Shown piece by piece: positions 53,197 to 62,515 of a stretch of DNA of 64,000 bases. Each line of letters begins with the position of its first letter. Within the stretch, counting starts at the first letter, position 1. The translations under genes and the position numbers were made by a program. The notes beneath the pieces are model-generated. The model was not told the origin of the DNA, did not search any database, and saw nothing but the letters and a program-made list of their open reading frames with translations. Source of the stretch: Bettongia penicillata ogilbyi (lineage: Eukaryota; Chordata; Mammalia; Diprotodontia; Potoroidae); assembly GCA_023548195.1 (NCBI GenBank), contig JAJHZJ010000575.1:1243454-1307453 (forward strand). The letters run 5' to 3'.

Positions 53197-53486
53197 GAGT
53201 CATAGATCTGTCACTTACTGACTACCTATATGACCTCAAATAAGACACTAAACATCTATGGGCCTCTTAGAATCATAGTTCTAGCACTGGAAGGAACCTA
53301 ATATAACCTTCACATTTTACAGATGAGGAAATTGAGGTCCATGGAGATTCAGTAATTTGTTCAGGGTTTGCACCCAGGTTCCTTGATGACTTCAGAACCA
53401 GGGTACTTTGTACTGTCCTCTACTTCCTTCTGATACTTTGATCTGCAAAATGAGTTTGGATTGATTGGGACCCCTTCCATCCCTAG
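53197..53486 (+). mobile_element. MIR-type SINE split by an antisense MIR/THER-like SINE
   Basis: The MIR core tgacctcaaataagacacta and tctatgggcctctta stops at about 53270 and resumes with tttgatctgcaaaatgagtt at about 53437. Between, 53270-53432 reads antisense: tagttctagcactggaagga, cattttacagatgaggaaat, gcacccaggttccttgatga. Confidence 0.65.
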
Positions 53487-53630
53487 TGGATCCGGATGGC
53501 TCCAGAGGAGAAAATGAGGTTGATGACCTTGAATAGTCCTCCCTCACCCAAAACAAAATCAAGTACAAGACATGTCATCATTTCTCTGATGTCGTGGTTT
53601 TCCTCAAAAATGGACAAACACAACCTATGA
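53487..53630 (+). mobile_element. 3' half of gatgaatatctgg-tail SINE
   Basis: ggatggctccagaggagaaa, ccctcacccaaaacaaaatc and atgtcgtggttttcctcaaa. Confidence 0.75.
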
Positions 53631-53696
53631 GTAGACAGAGCTTCGTGAATGGGGACCCAGAACTCAGTTCATACTCTCTTCTGTCTTCTCCCCTTC

Positions 53697-53860
53697 TCCC
53701 TCCCTCCCTCCCTCCCTCCCTCCCTCCCTCCCTCCCTCCCTCCCTCCCTCCCTCCCTTCCTTCCTTCCTTCCTTCCTTCCTTCCTTCCTTCCTTCCTTCC
53801 TTCCTTCCTTCCTTCCTTCCTTCCTTCCTTCCTTCCTTCCTTCCTTCCTTCCTTCCTTCC
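53697..53860. repeat. Compound (CCCT)n-(CCTT)n microsatellite
   Basis: A sharp switch at about 53756 from pure ccct to pure cctt units, about 60 and 105 bases. Frames on both strands here are repeat artefacts. Confidence 0.97.
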
Positions 53861-54114
53861 GTCTCTTTCCCAAAACCTTATACCCAGTGTACCCATACAT
53901 TGCACAACAACAGGTCCCTGCCCAAGCTCACTTAATTTAATGGCTGAACCCTCCTCCCTTACAGTGATTATCAATAGTAACTGTTGCTCTTTCCCTCCCA
54001 CATTGATTTAGTTATTTTTTCTTTTGGTCATTAAAGGGGCCATTCCCTGACTACTTCTTGAAGACACCTATTCACTGAATGGGTGTTACCTCACTCTAAG
54101 TGAGTACATGAACA
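53861..54114. other. Unrecognised stretch
   Basis: No repeat or coding signature. Confidence 0.35.
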
Positions 54115-54335
54115 GGCCTTGACCTAAAAAGACCAAGGTCTCCCATTGCATCCTGGCCTGTCTCCAGTCAGCCTGATGAATATCTGGTCACTGAATCCAG
54201 ATGGCTCAGGAGAAGAAAGTGAGGCTGGCGAACTTGCCCAGTCCTTCCTCACTCAAAACAAAGTCAAGTGCAAGTCATATCATCACTCCTTTGATGTCAT
54301 GGTCTTTCTTCGAAAACCAAGGACAAACACCAACC
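54115..54335 (+). mobile_element. SINE of the gatgaatatctgg-tail type, ccaaggtctcccattgcatc variant
   Basis: ccaaggtctcccattgcatc then cctgatgaatatctggtcac, gtcaagtgcaagtcatatca and tttgatgtcatggtctttct. The usual tRNA head is replaced by the variant 5' part. Confidence 0.8.
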
Positions 54336-54532
54336 ACAAGATCTATGACCTTGCAATTCTTGGAGTTTAATAATTTTCTTTTTGATTTGATTAGTTTGGC
54401 AAACATTTACATGCTTGAAAACCAGTGAGCTATTTTTGATGGGTAGAATAAAAGCACTAGATGGACAGCGAAAGTATCATTCTACCCTTTGCTTGTTTTC
54501 CTTTAGTAAAGATGACTTTTTGAAGTTTTTAC

Positions 54533-54768
54533 TTGCTGTTCAGGTCTTCCAGTCATGTCCAATTCTTTGTGTCCCTGTTTGGGGTTTTCTTGGCAACAGT
54601 ACTAGAGTGGTTTACCATTTCCTTCTCAAGCTAATTTTACAGATGAGGAAACCAAGGCAAACAGGGTGAAGTGACTTGCCCAGGGTCACGCAGCAAGTAA
54701 GAATTTGAGGTCAGATTTGAACCCAGGTTCTCCTGACTCCCTGTATCCATGGTACCACTTAACTTCTT
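54533..54768 (-). mobile_element. RTE-tailed CORE-SINE, antisense
   Basis: cctgtttggggttttcttgg, ttttacagatgaggaaacca, gacttgcccagggtcacgca, gatttgaacccaggttctcc. Confidence 0.9.
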
Positions 54769-55382
54769 GAAGTTCCAGAGAATCAGAAATAGTTGTAAAT
54801 TAGCTTCACAGGAAGTAGGGAATCCTGCTCATCAGGCCCTCCCCAAGCAAATCTCAACATCTGCTCACTAATTTGGAAGATAGGATGATCACTGGGATAA
54901 GTACAAGTGCCTAAAATTTGATTGCATTGCAGTCAGATTTTTTTTTTTTTTTTTTTGTGAGGAAGGGCATTGACTGTACAAGAAAAACAGCCCTGGCAAC
55001 AGCAAGGTTTAAACCACTCCTGAAATGGTTATGAAGGAAGGAGCAGAGCAGCATCGGATATTCATAGGTAAGTAATAATTAGCACGCCTATGCTTTTGTT
55101 AAATCTTGCAAATTCTCTGTGAGATTTAATGTCAGGGATGAGGGTCATGCCCTGTTGATTCAGCGTAAAGTTAAATTTTGAGCTCAGCTAGATTTTGAAA
55201 ACAAAGAAACAAGCTACCCCAAATTGACAGGAAATCCAAGTGGTGATTATCCTTCCCATTCCGGCCGTTGGGAGAATGAGGAGAGCTGGGGAGGTCTAGT
55301 CTGGGAGGGGAAACTTAGGTAGTCTCATATATAGGAACTCAGCAATTGTGTATGACTGTGTGACATGGGTATATGTCTTTCC
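54769..55382. other. Unrecognised stretch with T run
   Basis: A run of 18 Ts near 54940. 54960-55200 has no repeat text and could be conserved. No gene. Confidence 0.4.
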
Positions 55383-55461
55383 GCCTACAGTTATCTCTCT
55401 GTATTTTGTATAAAGAGCACATTTGTGCACTTTATACAAAGACAGAGAGATGACCATAGGC
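55383..55461. ncRNA. Pre-miRNA-sized hairpin (candidate small-RNA precursor or palindromic MITE)
   Basis: Arms 55383-55420 and 55425-55461 pair around a four-base ATTT loop. From the loop outwards: 4 pairs, one A-A mismatch (55416/55429), 10 pairs (55405-55415 side), a one-base bulge plus A-G mismatch at 55403-55404, then 13 pairs including one G-U, a two-base internal loop (55388-55389/55455-55456), and 5 closing pairs. Size, near-continuous stem and small bulges fit a pre-miRNA; expression is not shown. It abuts an antisense SINE at 55466. Confidence 0.5.
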
Positions 55462-55465
55462 TGTT

Positions 55466-55620
55466 GGTTGTTGTCATTTGTCATGTTTGCCCTTTGTTCT
55501 TGAAAAGGACTATGACATCAGGGAGAGGATGACAGGACTTGCAGTTGACTTTGATATGAGTGAGGGAGAGTTGTGCAAGGTCACCAGCCTCACTTTCTCC
55601 TCCAGAGCCATCTGGATCGA
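55466..55620 (-). mobile_element. 3' half of gatgaatatctgg-tail SINE, antisense
   Basis: gaaaaggactatgacatcag, gacttgcagttgactttgat and actttctcctccagagccat. Confidence 0.75.
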
Positions 55621-55634
55621 GAATAACATAATAG

Positions 55635-55800
55635 ATAGTGATCCCCAGAGTCTGGAAGACCTGGGATTGTGACCTGTGTCTGCTGAACCAATCATTGTGT
55701 AACCTGAACAAGTTAGTACACATCTCAATGGCCTTAAGAAACTTCAAGACTACATAAGTTATGAGCAATTGCACCTAAGTTTGGATGGAAGGGGAAAAAA
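55635..55800 (+). mobile_element. tRNA-derived SINE, aagactacataagttatgag-type 3' end
   Basis: ccccagagtctggaagacct, a degraded core, caagactacataagttatga. Same type as 14015 and 22905. Confidence 0.55.
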
Positions 55801-55919
55801 AGTCAGATAGATGATAGATAGATAAACAAAAAGACAGAGTAATGGATAAAGTACCTTTCCGTATAAACACACACATTCATCTATTCTTACAGAAGATGAC
55901 AAATACAGATAATATGCAG
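55801..55919. repeat. GATA-rich patch and flank
   Basis: tagatgatagatagataaac is a short (GATA)n patch. The remainder is unassigned. Confidence 0.6.
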
Positions 55920-56135
55920 TTACGTTTTGTAAAGCATTTTACAAATATCATTTCATTATATCTTCACAACTACCCTGGAAGGTAGATGCTATCGTTATCC
56001 CCATTTTACAGAGGAGAAAATTAAGGTGGATAAAGCTTAAGCCCAGAGTCACATTCCCAACAAGTATTGGGGGTGCATTTTGAAATCCAGACTTCCCGGG
56101 TCCAAATCCAGGGTTTTAGCCATCGTGCTGCCTCA
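55920..56135 (-). mobile_element. Near full-length MIR-type SINE, antisense
   Basis: gtaaagcattttacaaatat, ccccattttacagaggagaa, cccagagtcacattcccaac and gggttttagccatcgtgctg. Confidence 0.72.
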
Positions 56136-56307
56136 CTGCACACACATGTATATTTGCTGTATACACACTTATCTGTCATGCATTAATTTCACAAGGGTTC
56201 ATCATCTGTTTGGCCATGGAGTGATGTTTTTTGGGAGGAAGGGGTCCAAGAGGAAAACTCAAGTTATAAAAGGGGTTGTTAAAATCAAAGCATAAAAGGG
56301 GAAGGTC

Positions 56308-56412
56308 CAGAGATTCATAGATTTGGAGCTAGAAGGAACCCTAGAGACCACTGAGTCTAACCTCGTTTTACAGACGAAGACTATGAGACCAGCGGAGGTT
56401 TAGTAAGTGATT
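56308..56412 (-). mobile_element. MIR/THER-like SINE, antisense, left part
   Basis: gattcatagatttggagcta, gaaggaaccctagagaccac and taacctcgttttacagacga. Confidence 0.65.
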
Positions 56413-56682
56413 TGTTGTTGCTGTTCAGCTGTATCAGTCTTGTGTGACTCTACATGACCCCATCTGGGGTTTTCTTGGCAAAACTACTGGAGATGTTGAC
56501 CATTTTCTTCCCCAGCTCATTTTATGGATAAGAAAACTGAAGCAAACAGGGTGAAATGAGTTGCTCAGTCAGGGTCACATAGTGGTTAGTCAGTGTCTGA
56601 GGCTAGATTTGAACTCATGAAGATGAGTCTTCTTGATTCCAAGCTCAGTGGTCTATGCATTATGACCTCACCTAGATGCCCC
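56413..56682 (-). mobile_element. RTE-tailed CORE-SINE, antisense, inside the MIR/THER-like SINE
   Basis: ttgttgttgctgttcagctg (reversed tail end), ccatctggggttttcttggc, gtcagggtcacatagtggtt, gatttgaactcatgaagatg and gacctcacctagatgccccc. Confidence 0.9.
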
Positions 56683-56780
56683 CATTAACCAGTACTAGGT
56701 CACAAAGGATATAAGTGGCAGAGGCAATGTTTGAACCCTGACCCTATGAATGCAAACCCAGTATTCTTTTCCCTGTCCTG
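56683..56780 (-). mobile_element. MIR/THER-like SINE, antisense, right part
   Basis: actaggtcacaaaggatata, gtggcagaggcaatgtttga and cccagtattcttttccctgt continue the element broken at 56412. Confidence 0.55.
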
Positions 56781-56844
56781 AAAGGGTGCCCAACTTTGAT
56801 GGAAATTATGACTCTCAAAGGGTAGATTTTCACTACTAAACATA

Positions 56845-56871
56845 TTTGTGTGTATATTAGATACATACATA

Positions 56872-56902
<31 letters not shown>

Positions 56903-57085
56903 CTTTTTAATTAAAATATTTCTGCATATTTCATATGTATGTGCCTAGATAATTATATGCATTTACACATGTACATATTTTCTTTCAATTAAAATATTTC
57001 TCTATGTATGAATGTACATATATATTGACAACAGAATCATGCATAATCATAGTATGTCTGTGTACACACATGCATGCAGAGATAT
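56845..57085. repeat. (TA)n and TATG-rich low-complexity region
   Basis: Pure (TA)n core at about 56875-56902, with looser TA/TATG/CATG sequence to 57085. Confidence 0.8.
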
Positions 57086-58245
57086 GCATATGAATGAGCT
57101 AAAATATATGTGTATAGGTAGAGGAGTTGAAATGCACACACTTATTTTCCAAAAATCTATAATTCTAGAGATACAGAATATTGTCCACATCAATGCAGAT
57201 AGCCACCTCTTTATCATTTCTATCTCCCAAGGAATCCCATGAACAAAAACGTCCACTCCCTTGCCACCAAACTGGTAAAGACCCTCTCTGAAACAAACCA
57301 GACTGGTCCCTGTCCTCAGGTGGGAAGCACACTGCCTGTCCCTAGACCTGTACTCACAGCCCTCCAGCCTGCATGTTATAACACAGTCACTGAGAACCCC
57401 AGGTCACCACCTCGAGGAGATGATGCTTTGGAGGAAGGTTGTAATAGGTATCAGACATTTTGTAATCTTGGGGGAACATTTCATTCCAAACATAACAGGC
57501 TCTGTTATTTGCAGCTATGCCTAATTTTTCCTTAACATGAATTGGGTTGTGCTGTATTCTAGTATTTACTATTCCAAGAGAACAAGGCATAATTATCTAA
57601 TTTGGGGGAATACATCCAAAACTATGCTTTCAAAATGGTAGAACACACACCATTACTGCAGATTTGGAGAGTATCCTTGGGGCTATTTTAACCTTTGCTT
57701 CTAAAAGGAAGGGAACTCAATCCCAGTCCAATAATTCACAGTGCATTATCTCCCTTGAATTGTCTCCCAGTGTTCTGAGTCTGGCATTCAGCAGTACACT
57801 ATACTCCTTTTGTTAGCCCTACAAGGAGGTACAACCTGGAGGATATGTTGGTGAAATGACTACTTTGTTGGGCAATCCCCTTGGAGTTTGTTACACAATC
57901 ATCCAAAGAGTATAGGGCAGATGATAATGGGCCACCTTCAAATAGCCTAGATAAAAAGAATGCCGAAATCCCTGGGTTATTCAATCTTCCTAGACATGAG
58001 TCCCCATCAAATGGAATGTTGAAAGTCTGGAAGTAGAGCTCTGCAGGTCAAGGATGCTGCTGATATGAGAATACACAACCCAAATGCATCTGTCTCCCTG
58101 AACTGAGCATCTTTTGTAGTTTTTAACTCTGAAAATGAATCCACCACAGAACATTAAATATCCAGTGACCACCAAACCTAACGGATCATTTGCTTGGAAG
58201 AATCTCAGTTTCTTTCCAGAAATAAGGCAAGGCCATTTGGGAGAC
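57086..58245. other. About 1.1 kb single-copy block
   Basis: No repeat text. The plus frame 57239-57535 (98 codons) and minus frames 57387-57590 and 57990-58325 lack recognisable domains. 57420-57640 is an AT-balanced candidate for conserved non-coding sequence. Confidence 0.4.
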
Positions 58246-58249
58246 AAAA

Positions 58250-58385
58250 CATAAGGCCAAGAATGTTGAGATTTGAGTTCAAATCTTGGGGTCATCACAA
58301 TTGGTGTGACACCTGGGCAAGTCATTTAAATTTTCTGAGTCTCCATTTCTTTATTTTCAGAACAAGGGTGCTATGGACTAAAGGA
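58250..58385 (+). mobile_element. MIR-type SINE
   Basis: gttgagatttgagttcaaat, gtgtgacacctgggcaagtc and ctccatttctttattttcag. Confidence 0.65.
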
Positions 58386-58444
58386 TGTATTAACACCAAC
58401 ATGTCAGCACACTTCTGATTCTTATATGCTCTATGGAGGCATGT

Positions 58445-58610
58445 AGAATCCTAGAACCTTAAAACATAATGGTACCTTAGAGATGACCTAATTTTAAGAT
58501 CAACTGTGAGGGACATTGGAAGTCAACTATCCCAACTCACTCATTTTAGACAAAAGGACACTGAGGTAAAGAAGTGAATTGGCTAGTCTAAAGTCAAGTA
58601 CCTAGCTACC
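58445..58610 (-). mobile_element. MIR/THER-like SINE, antisense
   Basis: tagaatcctagaaccttaaa, actcactcattttagacaaa and aagaagtgaattggctagtc. Confidence 0.55.
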
Positions 58611-58614
58611 AGCA

Positions 58615-58690
58615 CTGATTCATACAACAAACATTTATTCAATCCCCCCATAGTGTGCAGAGCACTGCTGAGGATAGTACAAAATTTAGA
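58615..58690 (-). mobile_element. L2-type 3' tail, antisense
   Basis: catacaacaaacatttattc and agtgtgcagagcactgctga. Confidence 0.5.
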
Positions 58691-58739
58691 TAAGAGACAT
58701 ACTGATAAGAAAGGCTAATGTGCCCATGGATCTCCCAGA

Positions 58740-58870
58740 ATTCAGGAGTCTGGTTTGTAGCATAGATAAGTTAAATGACTTTCCTTAGACAGAACAATGA
58801 GTTTGTGAAAGAATCTGGGGTTGCAGTGAAGTCCACACAGACCCAGTGTATTTTCCCAACACAAGAACAT
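58740..58870 (-). mobile_element. MIR-type SINE fragment, antisense
   Basis: aagttaaatgactttcctta, gacagaacaatgagtttgtg and gtccacacagacccagtgta. Confidence 0.45.
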
Positions 58871-59570
58871 TCTTCACTGACACTGATCTCTGAAGGTTAA
58901 CGTTTAACTCACTTTTTTTTTCTGTTTAGATGTTTGACACAGTCCCCTTTACATCCAAAGAAAAATCCAAGGACTTTTTGGAAGACAAAAAATGCTGACC
59001 ATTTAAAAGCACATGTACTTTAATGAAAAAATTCTAATTTGATTTCCTGTTACATTTTAAAATTTCTTACGCTTCCAACTGATTATTTAAGGAATATCTT
59101 GAGGAGTCAAGAGTAGGGGCCCATAAAGCAATCCAAATCAGCATGGCCTGCTCAGGAATACTCACCCTCATATCTCTAATCTTCCAGTCGAGACAGCTAT
59201 TAGTCTCAGTCTGCTGACTAGGAAGACACCTAGGTGAGAAGTAAGGTGAATATTTTAGTCACACATGGCAAACTTTCTAGCCTACTATAACTGGGCCAAA
59301 TAGCTGATCACATCTAATAGGGAATCCGTCCCTCTCTACTTCATGACCAACTAGAATGAGAACAACTCTACATGTCAGGTTCAGAAATGAAGAATTAAAT
59401 TAAGTCCTTGGATTACAATAACTAGATAACAAATGGATGTTTTTTTTAACTTTATAGCCAGGTGGAGTCACATTCCTCAAACCATATTAGTAGAGTAGTA
59501 GCTGACTTTTTTGGAGGAAAAATATATTAAAAGCTAATCTTACACAATGATCAAAGGGTGGTTATCTGTA
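58871..59570. other. Unrecognised AT-rich stretch
   Basis: No repeat or coding signature. Confidence 0.4.
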
Positions 59571-59575
59571 TTGAA

Positions 59576-59692
59576 AAATAATTCTCTGCTTTAAAAAGGG
59601 GTTTCACTGTCAGGTTCTTTTGTGTTTCAGGAATGTCTCCTCACTGTATTGAAAGTAGGATCTAAGATACTCAAACCCTTCTTCAAAATCGC
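59576..59692 (+). repeat. Unnamed repeat X, copy A (5' half)
   Basis: Colinear with 60411-60524: aattctctgcttta, a caatgttgag/cactgtcagg segment, atgtctcct.actg.a.tgaa and aggatctaa recur in order with few indels. Family unknown. Confidence 0.6.
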
Positions 59693-59798
59693 ATGAGTTG
59701 TATCAAGTGAGGGACACCTGCATTTCAAAATGGAAAATACCACAAACCATTTAGGCCAAGAGAGCCCAGAAACTGGCCTTGCAGTGCTTGTGACAAGC

Positions 59799-59835
59799 TT
59801 TCCAGAAACTCTTGAGTTTGTTTCCAGAAACTCTT
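59799..59835 (+). repeat. Direct repeat of TTTCCAGAAACTCTT
   Basis: Exact 15-base copies at 59799-59813 and 59821-59835 (22-base period). Each contains TTCnnGAA. Confidence 0.85.
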
Positions 59836-60075
59836 CTAATGGCCATTCTCTATGGTACTACAAAATATGCACTCTGATCTCAATGTTCAGTGAAGTAGGA
59901 AGGGGTGTGAATGCATTTCATTAAGTTGAAAGGCGATATTTCTGGCCAGGAGATTTTGGTTACTTTTCTGGTAGGAGCAATAACACAGTTCCTCTCTTTT
60001 CTTTGCTCTTGCCTAGAATACCTCACAATAGGTGAGGGCGGGAAGTCCATTTCCTCCCAATCAAACCAAGCTAGA

Positions 60076-60148
60076 TGGCCCATGCAGGATTAGAATCCAC
60101 AGTCTTTCCCTTATTAACACAAGGCTAAAACCAATTGAGCCCAACAGG
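60076..60148 (-). pseudogene. tRNA-Ile (AAT anticodon) pseudogene
   Basis: On the minus strand, 73 bases align with the 74-base tRNA-Ile from near its 5' end to its 3' end: gctcaattggttttagc (D arm, A box), gttaataag (anticodon loop TTAATAA, AAT retained) and catgggcca at the 3' end. The acceptor 5' side and the T stem (ggattctaatcc) no longer pair, so it is not functional. A SINE head is less likely, since no SINE body follows. Confidence 0.65.
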
Positions 60149-60169
60149 CACAGTAGAGATTTTCTCTAT

Positions 60170-60360
60170 GGTTCTGTATTTGGATCCATAGATCATAGTT
60201 GCAGGGTGGAAGGAGTTGAAGGCAATTTAATCCAAACCTGTCACTTTGGGGATAGAAGAGAAAAATGGGGGCCTACACAAGTGAAATGAAAGAGGAAGGT
60301 TTTGAATCCAGGCCTTCTGACTCCAAAGCCAGTGAGTCATCTTCCAATCGTACCATCATC
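60170..60360 (-). mobile_element. MIR/THER-like SINE, antisense
   Basis: ggatccatagatcatagttg, gggatagaagagaaaaatgg, ggttttgaatccaggccttc and gagtcatcttccaatcgtac. Confidence 0.6.
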
Positions 60361-60410
60361 CCTTTCTCTGAGACCTCTATGCTCAGGAATCACATTTTCA
60401 AATAAGATTG

Positions 60411-60610
60411 CAAAAGAATTCTCTGCTTTATAATAAGGATTTCAATGTTGAGTTCCCTTAGGGCTCAAGCATGTCTCCTTACTGCACTGAAGGCAGGATC
60501 TAAATGCCCAAATCTCACCTCCAGTTCTTACACGCATTTGAAAGAAGTCCTTTTCTCTACCAAGAAAAATAATAATAAAGATCAACATTTTGGGTGAGAT
60601 TTGAAAGCAA
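60411..60610 (+). repeat. Unnamed repeat X, copy B (both halves)
   Basis: The first half matches 59576-59692 and the second half matches 61614-61717 (cacgcatttgaaag, aataataat, atcaacattttgggtgagat). Copy B therefore bridges the two. Confidence 0.6.
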
Positions 60611-61500
60611 ACTCTCCTTTTTCATCTCTGACCAATCCTGCCATTCTCCATCTTTAGCCTTTACCCCAGACATCCATCCACACACCCGAGAATGAGGAGA
60701 GGTAATTACAGACATGCTGCATATATTTAACATCACATAATGCAACAGAAAACTATATGTATAAGAAAGGGAGTTGGGGTTGCCATGGGAACCACAATCC
60801 AGTGTTTGGGGCATATGCTTTTAAAATGTGCAGGTCAACTGTCTTCTTTGGAGTAATTGCAGGCAAAGAGAGAGGCAGCCATCAAGCCTGCAAGGACATC
60901 TCTCTTACAAACAAAGAGGCCCCGGTTTGGTTCCAAGTCTTTCTCTCACAAGGAAGCAATGAGATGCCTGGTGAGGCACAAGTACAAAGATGACAGGCTA
61001 GTCATCAGTGAAGCCCCAATACGGTGTGTCAGAAAACAATAGTCATACAATTGAGAACGGGGACTAACACTCATTCCTAGACTCTAGTGAAAAACTGGCC
61101 CGCTTTTCAACCGCTGAGTGGGCAAGGAGGAGAAAGCAAGAAGCCTTTGTTCAGTAGAATAAAAACTTGGGGAGTCAAGGATCTGCTCTTTGTAGATCTT
61201 TTTTCTAATAATAACTGAACAATATTTGACTTTCAGAAATCAATGCGTTTTGACGGCTGCTGGCCCTCCTGGGCTATGATGATTCAGAGCTGACTCTTCT
61301 CTGGGTACTGACTTTTATTGGGAGGGGAATAGAAAAGGAGAAAGAATGTCCTTTTCCTTCTCCACTACTCCCCAAAATAAAAATAAGAGGGAGAAAATAA
61401 AGGTGAGAGAAAAGAAATGTAGCCATGACAATTGCAACAACAGAACCCAGGCAAAGTTGGAAAAAGAAACTCAGGTGAGTGATGAAAACACAAAGTGATT
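60611..61500. other. Single-copy block with an RFX-type X-box
   Basis: No repeat text. The RFX motif lies at 60779-60792. Frames 60757-60993 and 60857-61042 have no recognisable domain. Confidence 0.4.
60779..60792. promoter_or_regulatory. RFX X-box-like palindrome
   Basis: GTTGCCATGGGAAC differs by one base from the symmetric X-box GTTGCCATGGCAAC bound by RFX factors. The motif is seen directly; function is inferred. Confidence 0.5.
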
Positions 61501-61504
61501 TAAG

Positions 61505-61565
61505 TACAGGGGCAGCTACATAGTGAAGTAGATGGAGTGGGAGACTCAAGTGCAAATCCAACCAT
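61505..61565 (+). mobile_element. tRNA-headed SINE 5' fragment
   Basis: acaggggcagctacatagtg and gactcaagtgcaaatccaac keep head and B-box order, then the element ends. Confidence 0.5.
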
Positions 61566-61613
61566 AACTGCATCTACACTCCCATATACACCCATGATAG
61601 AGAGATGACTGAA

Positions 61614-61717
61614 CACCTTCAGTTCCCACACACATTTGAAAGTAATTACTCTTTCTCTAATTAATCATAATAATAGTGATATTAGTAAAAATCAACATTA
61701 TGAGTGAGATTTCAAAT
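61614..61717 (+). repeat. Unnamed repeat X, copy C (3' half)
   Basis: Matches 60518-60606: ccttcagttcccacacacat, ttgaaagtaattactctttc and atcaacattatgagtgagat. Confidence 0.6.
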
Positions 61718-61719
61718 AC

Positions 61720-61842
61720 ACATGTATATACACACACATATATACATATATATTTATATATGCATACATTTCATGTGTAGTACATATGTATATATACATA
61801 CAATATGTATAGATAAATGAATACATACATATCATACATATT
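61720..61842. repeat. TA/CATA-rich microsatellite
   Basis: Repeated atacatat and tatatgta units. Confidence 0.85.
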
Positions 61843-62100
61843 GGAATGATGATGTAGAAGATAGAGCACTGAATCTGGAGTCAAAAAGATCCAAGTTCGA
61901 ATCTTGCCTCAGACAAGAACAGTTGTGACTAGGCATCTCACTTAACCTCTGTCTGTCTCAGTTATCTTAACTGCAAAATGGAGATCAGAATAGCACTTGC
62001 CTGGAAAGTTGTTGTGAGGATCTAATGAGGTTATCTTTGTAAAAAAGGCTTAGGACAGTATCTGGTGAATAGTAGGTACTTAATAAATGGTTATTCCGTC
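61843..62100 (+). mobile_element. Full-length CORE-SINE with L2-type tail
   Basis: gatgatgtagaagatagagc head, ccaagttcgaatcttgcctc with the canonical B-box word gttcgaatc, cagttatcttaactgcaaaa core, then gttgttgtgaggatctaatg and taggtacttaataaatggtt. Confidence 0.88.
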
Positions 62101-62189
62101 ATCTTGCATTCCATAACTCTTTCAGATTTAAATCGATGCATCTTTGAACAACTGCAAGATTCCTTGTTTATTTTAAACTTCCTTCTAAA

Positions 62190-62335
62190 CTTCTATTTCC
62201 TTATACGTAAAATAAGAAATCTAGTAGCACCGAACTCACAGGCTGTTGTGAGAATCAGATGTTAGAACATATGTAACAACACTTTGCAAACTTTAAAAGA
62301 TAATATAAATTCTAGCTATTATAATTACTTTCATT
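62190..62335 (+). mobile_element. MIR 3' half
   Basis: tttccttatacgtaaaataa, ggctgttgtgagaatcagat and cactttgcaaactttaaaag. Confidence 0.65.
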
Positions 62336-62339
62336 TATT

Positions 62340-62515
62340 TTGTACACATAGATACATATACATAGATACATATACCTACATAGGCATAAATACATATACC
62401 TACACACATACCCATACATTATGCATACATAAACATATACATGCATGCCCAGATGCATATATATACCTATACATGCATACATATGTGTGGAGATATAGAA
62501 ATACACACAAATATG
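62340..62515. repeat. (ACATAT/ACATAC)n microsatellite
   Basis: Loose hexamer-like tandem of acatat, acatag and acctac units over about 170 bases. Confidence 0.88.

Noticed and set aside
53594..54011. Leu-Pro-Ser-Phe and Glu-Gly-Arg-Lys repeat frames on both strands
   Set aside because: Artefacts of the CCCT/CCTT microsatellite; the same holds for 40179-40448.
61843..61960. SINE head with canonical GTTCGAATC considered as a tRNA gene
   Set aside because: It continues into the CORE domain and L2-like tail, so it is a SINE promoter and not a tRNA gene.
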